DNA of 64,000 nt from CADEDV01 sp964596345 (GCA_964596345.1 CAZQSZ010000004.1:124001-188000), one strand, 5' to 3'; counted from the stretch's first letter, positions 17,301 to 25,814 are shown. Numbers and translations are program-made. The notes: generated by a model not told the origin, from the letters alone.

Positions 17301-18556
17301 AGGTAAATACCGGCAGCGGATTTACGAATATTACTAATGCTGTACCTTATGGTGGTGCCACAACAGCCACACTGACTATTACCGGCGTTACAGCAGGAAT
17401 GAATAGTTACCTGTATCGTTGTGTGATAACGAACCCCTGCGGAACAATTAACTCGAATGCCGCCACTCTTACTGTTACAGCTGTAGCTACTATCAACACC
17501 CAGCCAGCCAACAGTACGGTTTGTGCAACGGGTAATACCAGCTTCTCAGTTGCAGCAACCGGGGCCACAGGTTACCAGTGGCAGGTGAATACCGGCAGCG
17601 GGTTTACCGATATTACAAACGGAGCTCCTTATTCCGGCGTTACTACTGCTACATTAACGATAACGGGTGTGGCATCGAATATGAATACGTATCAATATCG
17701 TTGTGTGCTGACAAGCTGCGGACCGGTATTGAATTCCAATGCTGCAACACTAAGCACTTTCCCGGCTTCGGCTGTTTCATTACACCCGGTTAACTCAGCA
17801 GTGTGTGTGGGAACAACTGCTACATTCTCTGTATCTGCAACTGGTTCTGTTACAGGGTATCAATGGCAGGTAAGTGCTGATGGAATTATCTATAATAATC
17901 TTACAGGCAGTACAAATCCCATTCTTACTTTAAACCCGGTAACTGTGGCGATGGATGGCAACTATTACCGTTGTGTGATAAGCGGAAACTGTAATGTGGC
18001 AAATTCGGATCCTGCCGTCCTTACAGTAAATCCGCTACCGGCAATTAACCTGACCGCTTCGTCAACAGTGGTTTGTGCTTCTGATCCGGTTGTTACATTA
18101 AACGCATCTTTGCCCGGTGGCACCTGGAGCGGTGCAGGTATTCAGGGTAGTAACTTTATACCTGCGGTGGCGGGTGTGGGTACTTCTGTTTTAAGCTACA
18201 CAGGAACAAACGCCTTCGGTTGTACTTCTTCTCAATCCATCAATATACAGGTAAATGAATGCCCCGAACGTCACTTAACACTGGCACAACCCAATTCGAT
18301 CATCGTTTATCCCAACCCGAATGACGGAAGATTCAGTATCCGGATCAAATCAGATCTGTTTACCAGGATGGGGATGAGAGTTTATGCGAGTGATGGAAAA
18401 TTGGTAAATACCCAATCATTCAGCGGTTTGTATTATGACAGGGTGCTGCCTGTCGACCTTTCAACACTGGCCGCAGGAGTTTACCAGCTCTTCCTGTACA
18501 ATGATGAAGGCAATACCTTAGTTAAGAGGACTTTTAGCATTATAATAGCTAGGTAA
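14327..18556 (+). CDS. M36 (fungalysin) metallopeptidase, T9SS cargo
   Basis: 1409 residues from the ATG at 14327, chosen because it starts the signal peptide MRKLLLSLFAVSCFIVTRAQ. The in-frame extension from 14252 is unlikely. Order: propeptide (about 25-190), then the M36 catalytic domain with zinc motif HEFGH at 450-454 and downstream EGWSD. Next come a DUF11-like domain (about 660-745), a jelly-roll/MAM-like domain (about 760-930) and three Ig-like modules (about 965-1250, each with a YQWQV strand). A T9SS C-terminal domain (about 1325-1409, IIVYPNPNDGRFSI) ends it. The enzyme should be secreted by T9SS and degrade proteins outside the cell. It is paired with another T9SS protein downstream that shares its modules. 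Confidence 0.93.
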   Translation: MRKLLLSLFAVSCFIVTRAQDAETAAARQLIDKNRAAIGLSADDLNNIFIANTYRIDGRQDIRMVYVQQTYKGVPVFNELQVLAFRNEQLVSNAGTRIGKMEAKVNVNDANPAISVESAVQLTLADAKLAAKQPVVAAVVNGAVHKYEFGTLGVAFEKITAELLWLPTEDKSRVRLAWQVFITPTNSSDYWLVRIDAMNGNVLGKQNLTITCNWGDGKHTTAEHFTKGHGIQKSNTLAPQKDQLFKWEYKPFVVNSASYRVVPYPYESPTHLGGTGSQVVTDPWTMAAGNATSLGWHNDGAAYHDSTRGNNVWAAEDRSNTNGVIDRAAVSSTAQPNLTFDFTPDYTQAPTLAANQNFAITNLFYWNNIMHDILYLYGFTEQTGNFQQDNQGRGGLGNDYVIADAQDGGGTNNANFATPNDGSRPRMQMYLWTAPNPDRDGDLDNSIVAHEFGHGISNRLTGGPGNSSCLGNAEQAGEGWSDYYGLMVTTNWATATIADGAIGRGIGTYALNQPTTGLGIRAFRYSTNLAINPRVYSATLPAAQHDRGEFWCAALWEMTWEIIQQAGINPNLFNPAAGGGNAVAFKLVTEGMRLQPCNPGFIDARNAILRADTLFFGAQYSCAIWRAFAKRGMGRNASQGSSNSVTDQVPSFAVDNGTFSITQSAPQVQEGQNVTYTNSLTAGVCSPITNFFITDTLPTNVTYVSGGTYNAGNRTITFGPVNLATGQTQAFPFTVTVNPGTYFAPVEHINEPVAAASIPATWTASSINATVWSASSTQSQSSPNAFFCPNSTGTSDLSLATTNSYTLNATPSSYTTLSFWHRYNTEDGWDGGVVEVSTNGGTSWSDLGSKMKLNPYNGSLGTGSALASRTAFTGNSGAFVRTLIDLSSFAGQSIKIRFRFASDDNTAPAGGGWYIDDIILSTEPAVMIKSNLFNASSALQSVADTITRILPGVACTPVSVTTQPTDVTTCSGNTAVYTVAATGTAAIGYQWQVNTGSGFTNITNAVPYGGATTATLTITGVTAGMNSYLYRCVITNPCGTINSNAATLTVTAVATINTQPANSTVCATGNTSFSVAATGATGYQWQVNTGSGFTDITNGAPYSGVTTATLTITGVASNMNTYQYRCVLTSCGPVLNSNAATLSTFPASAVSLHPVNSAVCVGTTATFSVSATGSVTGYQWQVSADGIIYNNLTGSTNPILTLNPVTVAMDGNYYRCVISGNCNVANSDPAVLTVNPLPAINLTASSTVVCASDPVVTLNASLPGGTWSGAGIQGSNFIPAVAGVGTSVLSYTGTNAFGCTSSQSINIQVNECPERHLTLAQPNSIIVYPNPNDGRFSIRIKSDLFTRMGMRVYASDGKLVNTQSFSGLYYDRVLPVDLSTLAAGVYQLFLYNDEGNTLVKRTFSIIIAR

Positions 18557-18574
18557 CATAAATTCGTGTATTGC

Positions 18575-18610
18575 AAAAAAAGACGGACTTTTTGAAGTCC
18601 ATCTTTTTTT
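18575..18610 (+). terminator. Intrinsic terminator after the M36 peptidase gene
   Basis: GGACTT and AAGTCC pair around TTTG, extended by an A run upstream and a T run downstream (one C/A mismatch in the stem). Confidence 0.75.
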
Positions 18611-18869
18611 GTTCTTTCTATAAATTCATATAACTCTAAGGAAAAAACGGGGTGCGACTAGGTAAAATCGGCAAAAAAGCGAAGTCTGCGATGTTTAAAA
18701 AGAGATAGCTCAGGCTTTTTAACAGCCAGCAAAAAGGAATGCTGGTTTCTGCGTTTTGGTAAGGCTAATATTTTCAGGCTAAAAGTTGTTCCGCTGGAAA
18801 AAAATCCTAACTTTCAAGCTGAAACCTGAGACGGGTTCTGTCAATATTTTCAACCACCAAACTGTGCTT
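18611..18869 (+). other. Noncoding leader before the second T9SS gene
   Basis: About 260 bp with no gene. It contains a small hairpin (CCAGC/GCTGG around 18725-18745) and AT-rich tracts. No clear promoter box or riboswitch was recognised. Confidence 0.4.
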
Positions 18870-21800
18870 ATGAGAAAGTTATATGCTTTTCTTCTTACTG
18901 CTTTTTCCTTTTTTGTAACAACTGATATTTTCGCTCAGCCCTGCAGTGAAAATTTTGATGGGGTAACGGTTCCGGCCCTGCCTGCCAGTTGGATATCCAA
19001 CACGGCTACTACCTGTGCAGGTTCGTTAGCCTGGGCTACTATCAATACAACCAGTGATAGTCCTCCCAATTCCGTATTTACCAACAACCCGGGCTGCATA
19101 TCAGATGAAAGGCTGGATACACGCCAGATTCCCATAGTATCACCAACAGCTCAAATCACCTTCAGAAGAAGTAACAATCTAGAGAATACTTTTGATGGTC
19201 TGGTATTGGAAATTTCTATTGGTGGCGGACCCTTTCAGGATATTATTGCAGCAGGTGGATCCTTTGTAACAGGTGGTTACAATGGTACTATCAGTGTAAA
19301 TTTCGGCAGCCCTATTGCAGGACGCCAGGCCTGGACAGGAAACTCGGGTGGTTTTGTAACTACCACGGTAAACCTGCCCGCATCTGCCAACGGACAAATT
19401 GTTGTTTTCCGTTTCCGCAGAGCAACTGATTCAAGTGTAACCGGTGTGGGTGCTTTTATTGACGAAATAACAGTAGCTGGTTCAGATTGCAACCTTCCCT
19501 GTACTTCTCCCAGTTTTACCACACAGCCTGCAAATGCTGCAGTTTGTTCCGGGTCTAATGGATCATTCACTGTGGCCTCAACCGGTATTCCTACTCCAAC
19601 CTATCAATGGCAGGTAAATACGGGCAGTGGATTTGTAAATATAACTAATGGTGGTGTTTATTCCGGTGCCACAACAGCCACATTAACGCTGACTTTGCCT
19701 ACACTATCCATGAATGGGTACACTTACAGGTGTGTGGCCACCAATTTCTGTGCTGCTGTAAATTCTAATGTGGTGAGCCTGGCTGTCAACCCGATTCCAA
19801 CACTCACGGTGGCAGTAAGCAGTCAATGTTCTCCATCAACTATTACAGCAAGTGGTACATCCACTTCTTATAGCTGGACACCGGCTGCGGGATTGAGTGC
19901 GACTACTGGTTCGTCAGTAATCGCTACACCGGCCAGTACAACAACCTATACAGTTACGGGAACGATTAATGCAACAGGTTGCTCTACGTCTGCTGCGTTT
20001 GTTGTACAGGCATCGCCACCCCCACCCGTTATAACTCCTGCAGCTTCTACTATCTGTGCCGGTTCTTTCCAGGCATTAACAGTTCCGCCATCTCCGGCCA
20101 GCTTCAGTACTTCAGCGCCAATCAGTATTGCTGCATCTGGTCCTGCAAGTCCATATCCCTCTATTCTTTCAGCAACCGGTTTACCAACATCCGGGGTGAG
20201 AGTAAAATCGGTTACCCTTAACGGTGTGGCACATACATTCCCCGACGATGTAGATATAGTATTACAATCCCCAACAGGAGTAAATGTGATATTAATGTCT
20301 GATGTTGGCGGAAGTGCTGATATGACCGGGCAGAACTATACATTTGATGATGCTGCTGCAACTTTAATGAGTGATGGAGCATTTAATGCATCCGGAACAT
20401 ACCGCCCCACTAATTATGTAACTCCTGATACATGGGTAGCTCCTGGTCCTGGTGCTCTCACACAAGCAACACCATCCCTGGCTTCCTTTACGGGTAATGC
20501 GAACGGTAACTGGCGTCTTTTTGTGGTGGATGATTTGGGTGGTGATGCAGGTTCAATTGCCGGCTGGAGTATTACATTTGAAGTGGGTACTGCCCAATGG
20601 ACACCTGTGACTGGCTTGTTCCTTGATGCTGCAGGAACCACACCTTATACAGCCGGTACTTATGCAAGTACCGTTTACGCAAGCCCTGCTACAACGACTA
20701 CTTATAGTGCTACTTCTTCCTTAGGTGCCTGCACAGCTCCGGGTACAGCAACGGCAACTGTAACGGTTAATCCGGCTCCGACACTATCAGTAACACCAAC
20801 TACAGCCTGCGGACCCGTGACTTTGACAGCTTCAGGTAATTCCAACAGTTATAGCTGGTCTCCGGCAGCTGGACTCAGCGGTACAACCGGGGCATCAGTA
20901 ACTGCTAATCCAACTGTTAATACAATCTACACTGTAACCGGTACTATTACTGCTACTGGTTGTACAAGATCTGTAACAGCTACCGTGAATGCAACTCCTG
21001 CCGCTCCTGTTGTTACTCCAACAGCCATTACACTTTGTCCCGGCGGTATTGCAACACTTTCAGTGCCCAGTTCAGGAACTGTTTCCTCAAGCGGAACAAT
21101 CACTGTTCCTAATTCGGGTCCTGCCACGCCATATCCATCCGCAATCAGTGTAAGTGGCTTGCCGCCTGTGGGGGCCACTGTAGCATCCGTTACTATTAAT
21201 GGAATAACGCATACTTTCCCAGGTGATATTGATATAGTACTGCAATCGCCATCTGGTACCAATGTGGTACTGATGTCTGATGCAGGCGGTGGAACAGATA
21301 TTAATGGTATTAATATCACATTCAGTGATGCAGCAGCTGCCGTTTTACCAGGTACACTGGTTACGGGTACATTCAGGCCAACCAATGTTGGTGCCACGGA
21401 TGATTTCCCTGCACCGGGTCCTGGTTCTGTAACACAGGCCACACCCACACTGTCATCTTTTACCGGTAACCCGAATGGTAACTGGAATCTTTATGTGGTG
21501 GATGATGCCGGAGGTGATCTCGGTTCTATCACAAGCTGGAGTATTACCTTCAATTTTGCCGGTTCCCAATGGTCTCCAGCTGCTGGCTTATTTACCAATG
21601 TTACCGCCACCACTCCGTATGTTGCCGGTACGTTAGCATCAACGGTGTATGCATCACCCACAGCTACTACTACCTATTCAGCAACTGTTTCCACACCAAC
21701 CTGTACTTCACCAGCAGGAACCGCTGTAGTTACGGTATTGCAACCATTGACGGTGACCACACAGCCCGCCAGCCAGACAGTTTGCCAAGGTGCAAATGCT

Positions 21801-22538
21801 ACGTTTACAGCTGTGATCGGAGGTGTGGCTCCAAGCTATCAATGGCAGGTAAGTACGGATGCGGGTGCAACCTGGACAAACATAGCGGGTGCCAATAACG
21901 CATCTTTAGTTGTTCCTGCAGTTACTATTGCATCTAATGGCTTCAGGTATCGTGTTGTTGCCACCAACAGTTGTTCAACCGTTACTTCAAATGGTGCTGC
22001 TGTTTTAACTGTAACAACACCAAATGCTATAACAATTACTCCATTACCAGCAAGAATATGCCTCAGTGATACATTAGTTGCTTTATCTGCATCGCCTGTT
22101 GGCGGTAGCTGGAGTGGTATTGGTATATCCGGCAATAATTTTGTTCCACCGGCTACAGCTGTGGGTACTTACACACTTACCTATAGCTATAATAATACAG
22201 CTGGTTGTGCAAGCACTGGTACTGTAGTGGCCAGGGTACAGGATTGTCCTGAACGTATTGTTCGCCTGGCGGATAATGCAGTGATCCTGTTCCCGAATCC
22301 AAACGACGGAAGATTTAATATCCGTATCAACAGTACCTTGTATAATTACCTTGGAATGAGGGTATATACTGCCAGCGGCCAGCTGGTAAGGATACAAAAC
22401 TTCAATGGTCTTGTATTTGGAAGAGTGATCCCGATCGATCTGACCAATCTTCCTGGTGGTACTTACATGGTTAAGTTCTACTATGATGATGGTGTAAGAA
22501 CTTCGGAGAAGACCTTCCCTGTTATTGTTGGGAAATAA
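18870..22538 (+). CDS. Giant secreted adhesin-like protein with duplicated P-domains, T9SS cargo
   Basis: 1222 residues from the ATG at 18870, which starts the signal peptide MRKLYAFLLTAFSFFVTTDI. The mature protein opens with a MAM/jelly-roll-like domain (about 25-205). An Ig-like module follows, then alternating Ser/Thr-rich 'PVTLTASG...YSWSPAAGLS' linkers and two proprotein-convertase-type P-domains (about 390-575 and 715-900, each with DIVLQSP and LMSD segments). A further Ig-like module precedes the T9SS C-terminal domain (VILFPNPNDGRFNI). No protease domain is present, so it is more likely structural, adhesive or a carrier. The C-terminus and Ig modules resemble those of the M36 peptidase upstream, pointing to shared origin. 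Confidence 0.88.
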   Translation: MRKLYAFLLTAFSFFVTTDIFAQPCSENFDGVTVPALPASWISNTATTCAGSLAWATINTTSDSPPNSVFTNNPGCISDERLDTRQIPIVSPTAQITFRRSNNLENTFDGLVLEISIGGGPFQDIIAAGGSFVTGGYNGTISVNFGSPIAGRQAWTGNSGGFVTTTVNLPASANGQIVVFRFRRATDSSVTGVGAFIDEITVAGSDCNLPCTSPSFTTQPANAAVCSGSNGSFTVASTGIPTPTYQWQVNTGSGFVNITNGGVYSGATTATLTLTLPTLSMNGYTYRCVATNFCAAVNSNVVSLAVNPIPTLTVAVSSQCSPSTITASGTSTSYSWTPAAGLSATTGSSVIATPASTTTYTVTGTINATGCSTSAAFVVQASPPPPVITPAASTICAGSFQALTVPPSPASFSTSAPISIAASGPASPYPSILSATGLPTSGVRVKSVTLNGVAHTFPDDVDIVLQSPTGVNVILMSDVGGSADMTGQNYTFDDAAATLMSDGAFNASGTYRPTNYVTPDTWVAPGPGALTQATPSLASFTGNANGNWRLFVVDDLGGDAGSIAGWSITFEVGTAQWTPVTGLFLDAAGTTPYTAGTYASTVYASPATTTTYSATSSLGACTAPGTATATVTVNPAPTLSVTPTTACGPVTLTASGNSNSYSWSPAAGLSGTTGASVTANPTVNTIYTVTGTITATGCTRSVTATVNATPAAPVVTPTAITLCPGGIATLSVPSSGTVSSSGTITVPNSGPATPYPSAISVSGLPPVGATVASVTINGITHTFPGDIDIVLQSPSGTNVVLMSDAGGGTDINGINITFSDAAAAVLPGTLVTGTFRPTNVGATDDFPAPGPGSVTQATPTLSSFTGNPNGNWNLYVVDDAGGDLGSITSWSITFNFAGSQWSPAAGLFTNVTATTPYVAGTLASTVYASPTATTTYSATVSTPTCTSPAGTAVVTVLQPLTVTTQPASQTVCQGANATFTAVIGGVAPSYQWQVSTDAGATWTNIAGANNASLVVPAVTIASNGFRYRVVATNSCSTVTSNGAAVLTVTTPNAITITPLPARICLSDTLVALSASPVGGSWSGIGISGNNFVPPATAVGTYTLTYSYNNTAGCASTGTVVARVQDCPERIVRLADNAVILFPNPNDGRFNIRINSTLYNYLGMRVYTASGQLVRIQNFNGLVFGRVIPIDLTNLPGGTYMVKFYYDDGVRTSEKTFPVIVGK
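20031..21570 (+). repeat. Internal duplication: two linker-plus-P-domain units
   Basis: Units at about 20031-20600 and 21011-21570 encode paralogous P-domains with matching order: PYPS, DIVLQSP, VxLMSD, YRPTN/FRPTN, GPGSVTQATP, LxSFTGNxNGNW, LYVVDD, SWSITF. Both follow similar YSW(T/S)PAAGLS linkers. The copies have diverged in sequence. Confidence 0.75.
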
Positions 22539-22569
22539 AAAATAAGAACGAAAGAAAACTAAGGATAGA

Positions 22570-22598
22570 GCATCCGCCAACCGGCGGATGCTTTTTTA
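22570..22598 (+). terminator. Intrinsic terminator
   Basis: GCATCCGCC (22570-22578) and GGCGGATGC (22583-22591) pair perfectly around AACC, followed by TTTTTT. It closes the T9SS gene. Confidence 0.9.
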
Positions 22599-22616
22599 TT
22601 TATTCAGGCAGCAGGT

Positions 22617-22624
22617 TATTTTTG
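22617..22624 (+). promoter_or_regulatory. Candidate -7 box (TATTTTTG) for the M23 gene
   Basis: Exact TAnnTTTG match ending 7 nt before the ATG at 22632. It predicts a transcript with almost no 5' leader. Confidence 0.55.
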
Positions 22625-22631
22625 TAATCGT

Positions 22632-23351
22632 ATGTCATTAGTAACAGTAGAAGAAATATTGGAGAATTACCGGCAACGCTTTGTTCCGGTTATACCATTT
22701 CAGTCCCAAAGGGACAGGTTACTACAGTTAGATTTTACGGTAGCCAATACTGAGCTTACAGCAGACCTATTGAACGATACGGGTAAGTTCTGCGACTATA
22801 TCAATCAAAAAATAAAAGTGTCCGGGGCCAGGTATGGTATCGGGGGTTATAATGAACACCGGACAGTTTATAGCCGCAGCCCTGTATTTGATGCGGGAAA
22901 AGCAGGAGAAGAACCAAGACGCTTGCACCTGGGAACAGATATCTGGGGTCCTGCAGGAACAGCGGTAATAGCTCCTTTGGAGGGTACCGTACATAGTTTT
23001 GCATTCAATAATAACTTTGGTGATTATGGTGCAACGATCATTCTTTCACATGTGTTGGCAGGAATAACTTTTTATACATTGTATGGCCACCTGGGCCTGG
23101 ATTCCATCAGGGATTTACAGGAGGGCAAGTCAATACAAAAAGGAGAGGTATTTGCAAGTCTCGGTATTCCTGAAGAAAATGGCTACTGGCCGCCACATCT
23201 GCATTTTCAGCTCATCAAAGATTTACAGGGATGGAAAGGAGATTACCCTGGTGTCTGTAAATTTTCAGAACGGGAGTTGTATTTGGCTAATTGCCCGGAC
23301 CCGGACCTTATCTTGCAGCTTAATCGTATATCGGGCGCCAGCTTCCGATAA
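22632..23351 (+). CDS. M23-family metallopeptidase without a signal peptide
   Basis: 239 residues. The C-terminal two thirds form a LytM/M23 domain with zinc ligands in LHLGTDIW (HxxxD, about residues 97-101) and PHLHFQL (HxH near 193-195), both intact, so it could cleave peptidoglycan cross-links. The first 85 residues are a helical region with no recognised family. No signal peptide or membrane helix is visible at the ATG used or upstream, so the protein may be cytoplasmic or exported in an unusual way. It ends inside the convergent membrane-protein gene (32-bp overlap). Confidence 0.88.
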   Translation: MSLVTVEEILENYRQRFVPVIPFQSQRDRLLQLDFTVANTELTADLLNDTGKFCDYINQKIKVSGARYGIGGYNEHRTVYSRSPVFDAGKAGEEPRRLHLGTDIWGPAGTAVIAPLEGTVHSFAFNNNFGDYGATIILSHVLAGITFYTLYGHLGLDSIRDLQEGKSIQKGEVFASLGIPEENGYWPPHLHFQLIKDLQGWKGDYPGVCKFSERELYLANCPDPDLILQLNRISGASFR

Positions 23352-23640
23352 TATAACAAAAAATAAAGAGGGCCAGGGCGGCCAGCAGTATACCTTTTCC
23401 AAATGAACTTGTTTTTTGAGAGAATACAGTTAGCAGCCCGGTAATTAAGTAGGCAATTACGAAAAGCACTAAAAACTGATACCCCGCAAAGGGATACCAG
23501 TCAGGTGAGCCCGTAATATCCTGTAAGCTTTTATTTACCCGATAGCTGTAAATGAATAGTAATATCAACGGAATTACTACTCCTCCAATTAAGGCCCAAT
23601 AAAACTCAGATCTTTTATTCTTCCCGTTGGCGGCCATCAC
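23320..23640 (-). CDS. Small membrane protein of unknown function
   Basis: 106 residues with three predicted membrane helices (about 15-33, 50-70 and 80-98). The loops are short and basic at the N-terminus (MMAANGKNKRSEF). No family recognised. Its 3' end overlaps the convergent M23 peptidase gene by 32 bp. It sits downstream of the MarR-linked oxidoreductase genes, 43 bp after the last one on the same strand, and could be a fourth member of that unit. Confidence 0.6.
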   Translation of the reverse strand: MMAANGKNKRSEFYWALIGGVVIPLILLFIYSYRVNKSLQDITGSPDWYPFAGYQFLVLFVIAYLITGLLTVFSQKTSSFGKGILLAALALFIFCYIIGSWRPIYD

Positions 23641-23683
23641 TAAATTTATTCCTAAAATAAAGATAATAATGGTGAGGCTGCAA

Positions 23684-24331
23684 CTACAATTTTAATAATT
23701 TAAAAGCATGGGTCCATTGATTTTTAGTGAGACCGGGCAGGCACCATAATATACAAAGTGGTTCAATGGCCCTGGCGGATTCAACTTTACCCATGTCTTC
23801 TGTTTCCCAGCCAAATGAAGTAAGGATGCCCGTCACGGTTTGTTTGGCCGCTTCATCATTGCCACAAATGAACATGGTAGGTGTTCCGCCGGGGAAATGC
23901 GGTTTATACATAAAGGCATTTCCAACACTGTTAAAAGCTTTTACCAGCCGTGCATCCGGAAGAAGACGTTGAATTCTTTCCATCAGGGAATCATTCGGGG
24001 CGGTGAAAAATTTCAATACGCCATTTTCCGGGGCCTCTTTTGCAATAGGGTTAGTGGCGTCAATGATTATTTTGCCGGTAAAATTTTCTACCCCGGCCAG
24101 GTATATCGCTTCTTCTGTAACTGCTCCCCCTGTGGCTAATACAATAAGTTCACCAAACGCTGCGGTCTCTTTGAAATTCCCGATCAGTGCTTCCGGGTTT
24201 TCCTTTTTGAATGCGACTATCTCTTCTTTGAGAGCATTGCGGGTCCCCACTGTCACTTCATGGCCTTCTTTTATAAAGGCATTGGCTAATACCCGGCCTA
24301 CAATGCCGGAGCCGATGATCCCAATTTTCAT
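23684..24331 (-). CDS. NAD(P)-binding F420-dependent-oxidoreductase-like protein
   Basis: 215 residues. The N-terminus MKIGIIGSGIVGRVLANAF is a Rossmann dinucleotide-binding motif (GxGxxG), followed by EVTVGTRN, where the Arg suggests NADP(H). Mid segments KIIIDATNP and LVKAFNSVG are hallmarks of the 'NADP oxidoreductase, coenzyme F420-dependent' family, which in bacteria without F420 acts as a generic NADP(H) reductase. Substrate unknown. The gene lies 29 bp after the NmrA-like gene on the same strand and is likely co-transcribed with it under MarR control. Confidence 0.85.
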   Translation of the reverse strand: MKIGIIGSGIVGRVLANAFIKEGHEVTVGTRNALKEEIVAFKKENPEALIGNFKETAAFGELIVLATGGAVTEEAIYLAGVENFTGKIIIDATNPIAKEAPENGVLKFFTAPNDSLMERIQRLLPDARLVKAFNSVGNAFMYKPHFPGGTPTMFICGNDEAAKQTVTGILTSFGWETEDMGKVESARAIEPLCILWCLPGLTKNQWTHAFKLLKL

Positions 24332-24360
24332 GTGTATAGTTTATAATTAAAAAATACGAT

Positions 24361-25257
24361 TTACCCGGCATTATATACCTGTGCAAATGCTTTAGCAAAA
24401 TCCTCCAGTTTTACTTTGCCATATTTTACGGGTTTATTTTTCCAATAATCCTCCTGCATTACTCCTGTTTGCAGGGCATTTCCCATCTCTGTATAATTAG
24501 AAGCGATCTCGGCTGTTAATCCAGCCTGTTGCATACCTGCAAAAGCCTGCTCATTGGTAAATACCACCCAGGGAAGTGCTGGTTTGCCTACTGCTGTACC
24601 AAGAACAGCAGCAATATCGTCTGTTGTTCTTTCATCGCTGGCAATATATCTCACCCGGTGCCCGCTGAAAGAAGGATTGAGTAACTCCTCAGCCGCTGCT
24701 GCAGCAATATCACTGGTATCAGTAAGTACCAGTTTATAATCAGGGCCACCGAAATTGCTGCCGATAATATTCATGTGTTTAACCATAGCCGTATTAGCGA
24801 GGAAGTTGGAAAAGAAATAGGAAGGACGCAGGTGAACGATATTCACGTCTTGTAATTCATCCAGGGCTTTTTCAACTGCATATAGACCACTCACAGGGCC
24901 GCAACCACCTGGTAAATGAGCACCGATGCTGCTCAGGTTTACAACGTATTTGATGCTGCTGCTTTTTATAGCATCCGCATAATTTTTCCCGATCTGCCCG
25001 ATAAATTCTTTCCAGTTGCTGGTAATGTCAAAACGTGGCGGTACCATCGTATAAACAGCGTCAGCCCCTGCAAATACAGTTTTCAGGAACGCAAGATCCT
25101 CAACAGAACCGATTGCTGCAACGGCTCCCTTATCTGTTAATGATTTCAGGTGGTTGGCATTACGGCCAATTACAGTTACCTGGTGACCTGCTGCCAATAA
25201 TTGTTCTGCTAAAGGTTTAGAGATATTTCCGGCTCCCCCGGTGATTACATACTTCAT
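24361..25257 (-). CDS. NmrA-like NAD(P)-binding SDR protein
   Basis: 298 residues. Atypical short-chain dehydrogenase fold, with the N-terminal MKYVITGGAGNISKPLAEQL nucleotide motif (GGxGxxS) and then TVIGRN. Conserved LRPSYFFSNFL and the loss of the classical YxxxK pair fit the NmrA/quinone-reductase-like (QOR2, ytfG) group. It probably binds NADP(H) and acts either as a quinone or electrophile reductase or as a redox sensor. A TTGTATATACAA palindrome lies 19 bp upstream. The MarR gene precedes it and an F420-type oxidoreductase follows, so a MarR-controlled electrophile or quinone response is plausible. Confidence 0.85.
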   Translation of the reverse strand: MKYVITGGAGNISKPLAEQLLAAGHQVTVIGRNANHLKSLTDKGAVAAIGSVEDLAFLKTVFAGADAVYTMVPPRFDITSNWKEFIGQIGKNYADAIKSSSIKYVVNLSSIGAHLPGGCGPVSGLYAVEKALDELQDVNIVHLRPSYFFSNFLANTAMVKHMNIIGSNFGGPDYKLVLTDTSDIAAAAAEELLNPSFSGHRVRYIASDERTTDDIAAVLGTAVGKPALPWVVFTNEQAFAGMQQAGLTAEIASNYTEMGNALQTGVMQEDYWKNKPVKYGKVKLEDFAKAFAQVYNAG

Positions 25258-25276
25258 GGTATTTTAGTTTTAATAT

Positions 25277-25288
25277 TTGTATATACAA
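25277..25288. promoter_or_regulatory. Candidate MarR operator TTGTATATACAA upstream of the NmrA-like gene
   Basis: Perfect 12-bp palindrome 19 bp before the ATG at 25257. It matches the TTGTA-N2-TACAA form found upstream of the adjacent marR gene. Confidence 0.6.
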
Positions 25289-25306
25289 TTGATAAAATAA
25301 AAAAAA

Positions 25307-25741
25307 TCAACCAAGTTTATCGGCTACTTTTCCCATTTGCTGCACCAGCTTCGCACTTTCATCTTTTCCCAATATGGCAGAATAACGGGAATAAAATTCA
25401 TTCAGGCTCTCCTTAAGTTTTGGTAAAAGGTCTTTGCCTTTCGGGGAAGGGTACACATTCGTTACTTTCCCTTCGGTTGTCCGTACGAGTAGTTTTTTTG
25501 CTTCCAGTTTTTCTATTAGCCGGGTAACTGTACTGGGTTGCAGTTGCAGGTGATCTGCCAATAGTCCAGGCTGAATCCCGGGTTCTTCCAGTACCATCAT
25601 CAGCAGGTAAGCATGGCTGGGGGAAAGATCAACTTTGCTCCAGCTCTCCTGCGCCAGTTTATCAATTTTGCGGGCCAGTGCGTTGGCGGTAAAATATAAA
25701 CACTTGCAATATTTACTGTCTGATGTTTTCACCGGGATCAA
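25307..25741 (-). CDS. MarR-family transcriptional regulator
   Basis: 144 residues with the MarR winged helix. The recognition region PGIQPGLLADHLQLQPSTVTRLIEKLEAKKL lies at about residues 54-84 and the wing RTTEGKVTNVYPSPKG at about 87-102. Near the N-terminus is a CxC pair (KYCKCLYF, Cys12 and Cys14), a possible redox or metal switch like those of thiol-sensing MarR proteins. It is encoded upstream of the NmrA-like gene. Matching TTGTA-N2-TACAA palindromes before its own start and that of the NmrA-like gene suggest that it represses both. Confidence 0.9.
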   Translation of the reverse strand: MIPVKTSDSKYCKCLYFTANALARKIDKLAQESWSKVDLSPSHAYLLMMVLEEPGIQPGLLADHLQLQPSTVTRLIEKLEAKKLLVRTTEGKVTNVYPSPKGKDLLPKLKESLNEFYSRYSAILGKDESAKLVQQMGKVADKLG

Positions 25742-25758
25742 AGATAAGGTGTTTATAA

Positions 25759-25770
25759 TTGTATGTACAA
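25759..25770. promoter_or_regulatory. Candidate MarR operator TTGTATGTACAA upstream of marR
   Basis: Palindrome with 5-bp arms (TTGTA/TACAA) and a TG centre, 17 bp before the marR ATG at 25741, almost the same distance as at the NmrA-like gene. Confidence 0.6.
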
Positions 25771-25814
25771 ATAATGCGGTAAAAATATTTGTTAACGGTC
25801 CGGGAGGGTCTTCC

